The notes under the pieces were generated by a model that was given only the letters and a program-made list of their open reading frames with translations, was not told where the DNA came from and did no database searches. From Bacteroidota bacterium (lineage in GTDB: Bacteria > Bacteroidota > Ignavibacteria > SZUA-365), in NCBI GenBank assembly GCA_003246455.1, contig QKAF01000130.1, positions 56,641-120,640 on the forward strand: a stretch of 64,000 bases of DNA, written 5' to 3'. Positions 58,450 through 64,000 of the stretch are shown piece after piece (position 1 is the stretch's first letter; every line of letters starts with the position of its first letter). Position numbers and translations under genes: made by a program.

Positions 58450-59268
58450 TCAGAGATAGGCCTTTTTCATTTCGAGTTCCTGCGTCAGACGATCAACGCC
58501 CTCGACACCGACGGTGCGCGAGTTGACGACACCGGTACCCGGGAGTGCGACCTGGACATTGGCCCGTGCCTTTTCCTGCATTTCGCGACGGAACGTGGCG
58601 TCTGCCGCGTCGCTTATCGGCGCCTGTCCGCGGTGCTCATCGATCTGGTCGTGAAGGCGAAGAATGGCAGTCTCCTTTTTCTCGGCCAGGATGCGGTGAA
58701 TGTTTTTCGCTGCAGAAACCTTGTCCTCCATCTGCCGCTGAATCTCCTTCACCCGCGGCGGCGACGTTTTGCTGCGCTCCATGACGAAATCCTGGAATTT
58801 CTTCATCACGACTTCGTATTCCTGCTGCACGCGGGCGAGCTCGAGGCGTGACTGCCAGTACTGCTCGGGATCGGGGGAAAGCAGGAAATAGAACGGGATG
58901 CTGATGCGGAAATCGTGCGGGAGCCCTTTCACCGTCGCGTAGCCGACCGGGAAACGCGCGCGCATTGCGCTCGCGAGGGCAGACTGGTCAAACTCCGTTA
59001 CTCCCGACCCAACCGTGATTTCGCTGAATACCACCTCACCCTCGGAGGTGACGTACATCTGTACCTCGACGACGCCTTCCACACCCGCGCTCTGCTGTGC
59101 AGCGGGATAATCCGGCAGCTGAAACATCGGCTGCGCCGAGGACGTGAAGCGCACTTCATCGCCTTCGGACGGAAGCGTAAACAGAGGAGGAATGAAGCCG
59201 CGCGACTGCGAGATCACCGCGGTGGTAAGGGCCAGGAAGAGCACCAGAAAGGAGAACAAACGCTGCAT
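58450..59268 (-). CDS. TonB C-terminal domain-containing protein (TonB family)
   Basis: Signal peptide; PMFQLPDYPAAQQSAGVEGVVEVQMYVTSEGEVVFSEITVGSGVTEFDQSALASAMRARFPVGY. Confidence 0.8.
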   Translation of the reverse strand: MQRLFSFLVLFLALTTAVISQSRGFIPPLFTLPSEGDEVRFTSSAQPMFQLPDYPAAQQSAGVEGVVEVQMYVTSEGEVVFSEITVGSGVTEFDQSALASAMRARFPVGYATVKGLPHDFRISIPFYFLLSPDPEQYWQSRLELARVQQEYEVVMKKFQDFVMERSKTSPPRVKEIQRQMEDKVSAAKNIHRILAEKKETAILRLHDQIDEHRGQAPISDAADATFRREMQEKARANVQVALPGTGVVNSRTVGVEGVDRLTQELEMKKAYL

Positions 59269-59523
59269 CGGTTTCTCCGGAATGAGACAAATCTATATTT
59301 ACTCAGGTGGGCTCTGCTTCAGCAGGTCCGTTAGATTACGGTGATTTCACGATAAATGCAATATGCTGTTAGAAAAATGTGAGAAATTCTGTAACCTTTC
59401 CGGCATGAATACTGTCAAGCATGATCCCATACATTCGAATATTCGATGTCACGCCGTACCCCGCGCGCCGATTCAACTGCAATATTTTCAAGAACATGGC
59501 GTTATGATCCTGGAATCGGCCGC

Positions 59524-60657
59524 ATGAATGCCGTGTCATCGCACCAGCGATACCCCGTTCGAGCAGATTCAGTGACTGGAAGGCGCCGGAGAAATCCTGT
59601 TTTCTCCGCGGTCACGGTCATCGTCATCTTTTTCGCGATTATCACCGCGGCGGACGCGCAGCCGCTGTTTTATCGTGGACAGCAGTGGGGGAGCGAAGCG
59701 CAGTACTCCCCGTGGACGCTTCTGCTCAACGGCGGTTTCGATATTCTTCAGCTCGATCGGTATCGACGGGATGTTTTCCGCTATCCATTCGCCCGCGCGG
59801 GCCGGACGGTCTTCAGCAACCTGGGGAGGCCGCTGCCGCTCATCAGCCATTATGGCTGGGGAAAATTTCTTCGCAACGAGATCCTTCCGCTGGAGTTCAG
59901 TGAAGGGGCATCATGGTGGCCGAATTACCAGCTCCATCTTCTCGGCGGAGGGATGACCTTTGTAAAAATGGGCGAGTGGTACGAACAGCATGGAGCAGCG
60001 GCGCCGCGCCTGTGGTCGGCGGCGACGGTCATGGCCTATCACGTGCTCAACGAAATCATGGAGAACAACGGCAACGAGGGAGAACTCGTCGATCCCATCG
60101 CCGACATCTATCTGTTCGATATCGGCGGGATTCTCCTTTTCAGTATTGACGAGGTCGCGCACTTTTTTTCGCGCACGCTTCACATGAACGAGTGGTCGCT
60201 GCAGCCGACGCTCGCGCTGAACGATATGACGCTGCGAAACACCGGGCAGTACTTCGTGGTGAAGTACGACCTGCCATTCTGGGAAAACTATTCCGTGCTG
60301 TATGTATTCGGGGTGAATGGACTGGCGGGACTCACCCGCCGTTTCGACGACGGGAGGGCGCTGTCGGTGGCTGCCGGATTGCGGAACGCCGATATACTGC
60401 CGGAGACGGATAATCCGCTGCACCTGACCGGCAGTCTGGTGTGGAGTGCGGGGGTTTTCTACGATCGCGAGAATTCGCTGATGGCTTCACTGGTGTTCAG
60501 CGGAATCTCGTCGAACCTGGCGACGCTGAACGTGTATCCCGGATTCGTGGAGATCGCGGGAATCCGGCCCGGATGCTGGTGCACGATCACCACGAAAGGG
60601 CACGTGCTCTTCGGGCTGACGACACAGTGGGGCGCGGGTCTGGGTATCGGGGAATAG
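59524..60657 (+). CDS. exported hypothetical protein with membrane/barrel-like C-terminus
   Basis: Hydrophobic segment FSAVTVIVIFFAIITAADAQ; no recognised family; start uncertain. Confidence 0.5.
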   Translation: MNAVSSHQRYPVRADSVTGRRRRNPVFSAVTVIVIFFAIITAADAQPLFYRGQQWGSEAQYSPWTLLLNGGFDILQLDRYRRDVFRYPFARAGRTVFSNLGRPLPLISHYGWGKFLRNEILPLEFSEGASWWPNYQLHLLGGGMTFVKMGEWYEQHGAAAPRLWSAATVMAYHVLNEIMENNGNEGELVDPIADIYLFDIGGILLFSIDEVAHFFSRTLHMNEWSLQPTLALNDMTLRNTGQYFVVKYDLPFWENYSVLYVFGVNGLAGLTRRFDDGRALSVAAGLRNADILPETDNPLHLTGSLVWSAGVFYDRENSLMASLVFSGISSNLATLNVYPGFVEIAGIRPGCWCTITTKGHVLFGLTTQWGAGLGIGE

Positions 60658-60660
60658 AAC

Positions 60661-61440
60661 TCAGCCCTGGGGACTCTCCGCAGGCTTGCGCATCAGAAGC
60701 CAGAGGCCGAAGGCAACCAGCGGTATGCTCAGCAGCTGGCCCATGGTGATCGGCATCGAGGGATCCAGCGTCGATTGTCCGGTCTTGAAAAACTCCAGGA
60801 TGAAGCGCATGCTGAAGAGCATGGCGACCATGCTGCCGGTGAGGCGTCCGGTGCGGACGGCCGTGCCGCGGCGATAGAGCAGGATCATGACGAGGAAAAT
60901 GATGACGTAGGTGAAGGCTTCATACAGCTGCACCGGATGCCGCGGCACGTTGTCTATCCGGGAAAACACCACGGCCCAGGGGACATTCGCCGGGAGACCG
61001 AGGATTTCCGAATTCACGAAATTGCCGAGACGGACAAAGATCGCCGCGAGCGGGATCACGACAGACACCCGGTCGGCGACCCAGAGGAAGGAAATGCCCG
61101 GGGTCCTGCGAGCGAACAGCGCCAGTGCGATGATGATGCCTGCCGCCGCGCCATGGCTTGCCAGACCGCCTTCCCATATCTTCAGGATCTCGATCGGGTG
61201 CGTGAGATAAAACTCGGGACTGTAAAAGAGGCAGTGGCCGAGACGCGCGCCAACCACGACCCCGACGAACACATAGAGGAAAAGCTTGTTGAGCAGATCG
61301 TCGCCCTTGTGTTCCTTTCGGAAGATCCACACCATGACGGAGAAGCTGCTGAGGAAGGCGAGAGAAAACAGCAGGCCGTACCAGCGAATATGGATGGGAC
61401 CAAGTGCGAATAATTCGGGATCGGGACTCCAGGTGAACAT
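60661..61440 (-). CDS. lgt: prolipoprotein diacylglyceryl transferase
   Basis: LGPIHIRWYGLLFSLAFLSSF; GARLGHCLFYSPEFYLTHPIEILKIWEGGLASHGAAAGIIIAL; RLGNFVNSEILG; HPVQLYEAFTYV. Confidence 0.95.
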   Translation of the reverse strand: MFTWSPDPELFALGPIHIRWYGLLFSLAFLSSFSVMVWIFRKEHKGDDLLNKLFLYVFVGVVVGARLGHCLFYSPEFYLTHPIEILKIWEGGLASHGAAAGIIIALALFARRTPGISFLWVADRVSVVIPLAAIFVRLGNFVNSEILGLPANVPWAVVFSRIDNVPRHPVQLYEAFTYVIIFLVMILLYRRGTAVRTGRLTGSMVAMLFSMRFILEFFKTGQSTLDPSMPITMGQLLSIPLVAFGLWLLMRKPAESPQG

Positions 61441-61596
61441 GGGTTCTTCCGGTGTGGCAAAAAAAATGAAGGATACCATAATCGGTATCCTTCAAGTATA
61501 AGAAAAAATCCTGTATCGGGGAGGGTCTATGTCACGTCACCGTATCGGCCAATGACATGTGCCGCTCCGCGAGATACCGCCTCATCGCGTTTCAGC

Positions 61597-64000
61597 TCAG
61601 TGAATCACGAGGAGATTCGACGTCGCGATGCGTTCTCCGGCCTGGACGCGGACGCGGTAACTGCCGACCGGCAGGGCGGAGGTGTCGAGGCGGAAGCTGT
61701 GCGAACCGGCGGCCAGACGGCTGTCGATTCCTTCAAGCACCATGCGCCCGAGGTTGTCGTAGACCGCGACACGTGTGCTCGCGGATTCTTCGAGCGTGAA
61801 TCCGACGGTCACGCCGTTGGACGACACCACGGACACCGGATTCGGATACATGTAGTCGAGACGGAAACCACCGGCCGCGGGCATGTCGCCGACGGCGGAG
61901 GTGTTGAACGGATCAAACGTCGAGGAGAATTTGAAGATGTCGATCCCCGCCGCGTAGATGTCGGATTTCGCTCCGCCGGTAAAGGCCGACGAGCAGGAGA
62001 TGAGACTGAAGCCGCCCGGCGTGGCCTGGACGGTCCAGGTGGCGCCCAGATCGTTCGTCACCCAGGCGTTCGTTCCCTGCATGAACCAGAAACGCTTGCC
62101 GTCGGGCTCGGCTTCGATGGTGCCGCCACTGGTCACGTTGATCGTGTTGATCTGCGTCCAGTTCTGACCGCCGTCGTCCGTGACCGCGATGGCATTGGTG
62201 CCGCCCTGGCTCGTCTGCGTGGTGAAGCGGATCATGCCGCGATCGGCGTCGGCGAATACGAGGTCGACCGAATGTTTGCTCGGCGTCGTGAAGCTTTCCC
62301 AGTTCGCGCCCCGATCGGTAGAACGATAGATCTTGCTGTTATTCGTACCGAACCAGATCATATCGCCGATCGCACCGTAGCTGTTGTTCCATCCGGCTTC
62401 TCCGGTCGGCGCGCTCGGGGCGTTTGCGACCTTGGTCCAGGTCACGCCGCCGTCGGATGTCGTGGCGATACCCCACGATCCGCCCAGCGGATCACCCTGA
62501 AGGATGCCGTTCTGATCGTCGAACATGTGGATCCAGTTGACGAAGCCCGTGATGCTGCTGACGGATGAGCCGGTCCAGGAAGTTCCGCCGTTGGTCGTGC
62601 GATAGACTTCCGCCGCGCCATTGCTCGGGCCGGTACCGACGAGCGCCACGTTATTGCTGATACCGAAGACACAGTAGACGCCCTTGCCGCTGGGGTAGCC
62701 GGAACCGGAGACATTGGTCCAGGCCGATCCGCCGTTGACGGTGCGGACGCCGAGATCCTGGTTCGAGACGTTCGCCGTCGCCCAGACAGTCAGGGCGCTT
62801 ACGGCATCGATACTCGTGAAATAGGGAGCGCCGAAATTCAGCGACGTGTGCCACGCATCGTCGAGGAAGATGGGAATGCGTCCCATCATGAAATCAACGT
62901 ACTCGCCGTCTTCGACACGGATGCGCACAGGGAGATATCCTTCGGAGGTCTGCGGATTATCCGCGAGCGTCACATCGAATTCAATCGTCTTCCGTTCGAA
63001 CGTTCCGAGCGTACCGATGGAAAAGTCGGTCGTCGTCGCGGTGAGCGAAGGATCGTCGAGATCGACATACGCCATGGTGCCGGCGGAGGTCGGTGCGAGG
63101 ACATTTTCGAATTCGACGGTGACGCGTGCGGTCTGCTTCGGTTCGGTGAAGCTGGAACCGCCGCCCTGGAACAGGTAGCTGAAGCTGGTGATGTGCAGTC
63201 CCGGAATTTCATCGAGATCCTTGTTCAGCGAGACGGCCTTGAAGGCGTTCAGCCGTGCGAAACGCTTGCTGGTGGACGGGTTGTCGAAGGGGTCGGAGGT
63301 CACGCGCATCTGTGCGGCGACCTGGTCGGGCGTCCAGTCGGGATGCACGGCGAACACCAGTGCCGCAACCCCGGCCGCGAGCGGGGAAGAGAACGAGGTT
63401 CCCGTGGGATTCGTGTAGCCGCCGCCGTTGCGGGTCGTAAGGATGCCGCTGCCCGGCGAATACGTATGGACCGACGTACCGAACGTGCACCATGTGGACG
63501 CCGCGCCGCTGGATTCCACCGAGCCGACGTTCAGGACGCGGTTGAAGGAAGACGGCCAGTGCGGTGTGTAATCGTTATCGATCGGATCGTTGCCGGACGA
63601 GGCGACGACGAGAGCGCCCATGTCCGTCACATCGTCGATGAGATCCTGCAGGGCCTGCGAGCGCGCGCCCGTCCCGCCCCAGCTGCAGTTGATGACCCGG
63701 CAGCCCATCTGGCCGGCATAGAGGATACCGTCATAGCCGCCTACACCTGTTGTCGCATCGGTCGACGCCTTGATCGCGAGAATCTTTGCCCGATAGCTGC
63801 TGCCCGCGACGCCGATGCCGTTGTTCGCCAGCGCGGCGGCGCAGCCGGAGGTGTTTGTGCCGTGGCCGAGTGTGCCGTCCATCGGATTGTTGTCGGGATT
63901 GGGCGACTGGAAACTGCCGTTGCCGAAATAATCCCATCCATGCCAGTCGTCAATCTTTCCGTTGTTGTCGTCGTCAATACCGTTGTCTTTCAGTTCGCCG
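61597..64000 (-). CDS. S8 subtilisin-like serine peptidase with T9SS C-terminal domain (5' end beyond window)
   Basis: GHGTNTSGCAAA (His), GTSFSSPLAAGVAAL (Ser), ASSGNDP; sialidase-like VYRTTNGGTSW repeats; C-terminal YMYPNPVSVVSSNG...VAVYDNLGRMVLE...SNLLVIH; frame stays open from ATG 63882 to window edge (GELKDNGIDDDNNGKIDDWHGWDYFGNGSFQSPNPDNNP). Confidence 0.9.
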   Translation of the reverse strand, partial: GELKDNGIDDDNNGKIDDWHGWDYFGNGSFQSPNPDNNPMDGTLGHGTNTSGCAAALANNGIGVAGSSYRAKILAIKASTDATTGVGGYDGILYAGQMGCRVINCSWGGTGARSQALQDLIDDVTDMGALVVASSGNDPIDNDYTPHWPSSFNRVLNVGSVESSGAASTWCTFGTSVHTYSPGSGILTTRNGGGYTNPTGTSFSSPLAAGVAALVFAVHPDWTPDQVAAQMRVTSDPFDNPSTSKRFARLNAFKAVSLNKDLDEIPGLHITSFSYLFQGGGSSFTEPKQTARVTVEFENVLAPTSAGTMAYVDLDDPSLTATTTDFSIGTLGTFERKTIEFDVTLADNPQTSEGYLPVRIRVEDGEYVDFMMGRIPIFLDDAWHTSLNFGAPYFTSIDAVSALTVWATANVSNQDLGVRTVNGGSAWTNVSGSGYPSGKGVYCVFGISNNVALVGTGPSNGAAEVYRTTNGGTSWTGSSVSSITGFVNWIHMFDDQNGILQGDPLGGSWGIATTSDGGVTWTKVANAPSAPTGEAGWNNSYGAIGDMIWFGTNNSKIYRSTDRGANWESFTTPSKHSVDLVFADADRGMIRFTTQTSQGGTNAIAVTDDGGQNWTQINTINVTSGGTIEAEPDGKRFWFMQGTNAWVTNDLGATWTVQATPGGFSLISCSSAFTGGAKSDIYAAGIDIFKFSSTFDPFNTSAVGDMPAAGGFRLDYMYPNPVSVVSSNGVTVGFTLEESASTRVAVYDNLGRMVLEGIDSRLAAGSHSFRLDTSALPVGSYRVRVQAGERIATSNLLVIH

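Noticed and set aside
1-64000. Mobile elements, phage, toxin-antitoxin or restriction modules
   Set aside because: No transposase, integrase, phage structural, toxin-antitoxin or restriction motifs recognised in any listed ORF

Overview
This 64 kb, gene-dense window looks like a chromosomal segment from the Bacteroidota/Ignavibacteria/Kapabacteria-like lineage. That placement is inferred from type IX secretion (T9SS) C-terminal sorting domains, S46 peptidases and a PorE-like architecture; no marker gene was compared. I see no rRNA, tRNA, CRISPR array or transposase. Main contents: (1) a regulator + LolA-like + two FtsX-type permeases + ATPase + outer-membrane barrel operon (0.9-6.5 kb); (2) a PorE-like OmpA lipoprotein with a 33-bp in-gene tandem repeat; (3) six proteins with T9SS-type C-termini, including an octaheme cytochrome c, a six-module Cys-rich protein and a VWA protein; (4) two S46 dipeptidyl-peptidases whose motifs suggest DPP7-like and DPP11-like specificities; (5) housekeeping genes (purE, uvrA, htpG, lgt, TrmH/SpoU methylase, peroxiredoxin, corA); (6) an octaheme cytochrome of the tetrathionate-reductase-like family; (7) a tight four-gene operon at 47.3-51.1 kb encoding an ECF sigma factor, an anti-sigma-like protein that appears to carry its own C-terminal outer-membrane beta-barrel, and two paralogous VWA proteins, the second with a T9SS-type tail. 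Item 7 is my best candidate for an undescribed system. Smaller findings include a probable ATT-initiated transporter gene, a heptanucleotide tandem array followed by a hairpin element that recurs elsewhere in the window, and a small gene hidden inside a spurious long antisense ORF. All functional calls come from reading the translated motifs; no searches were run.
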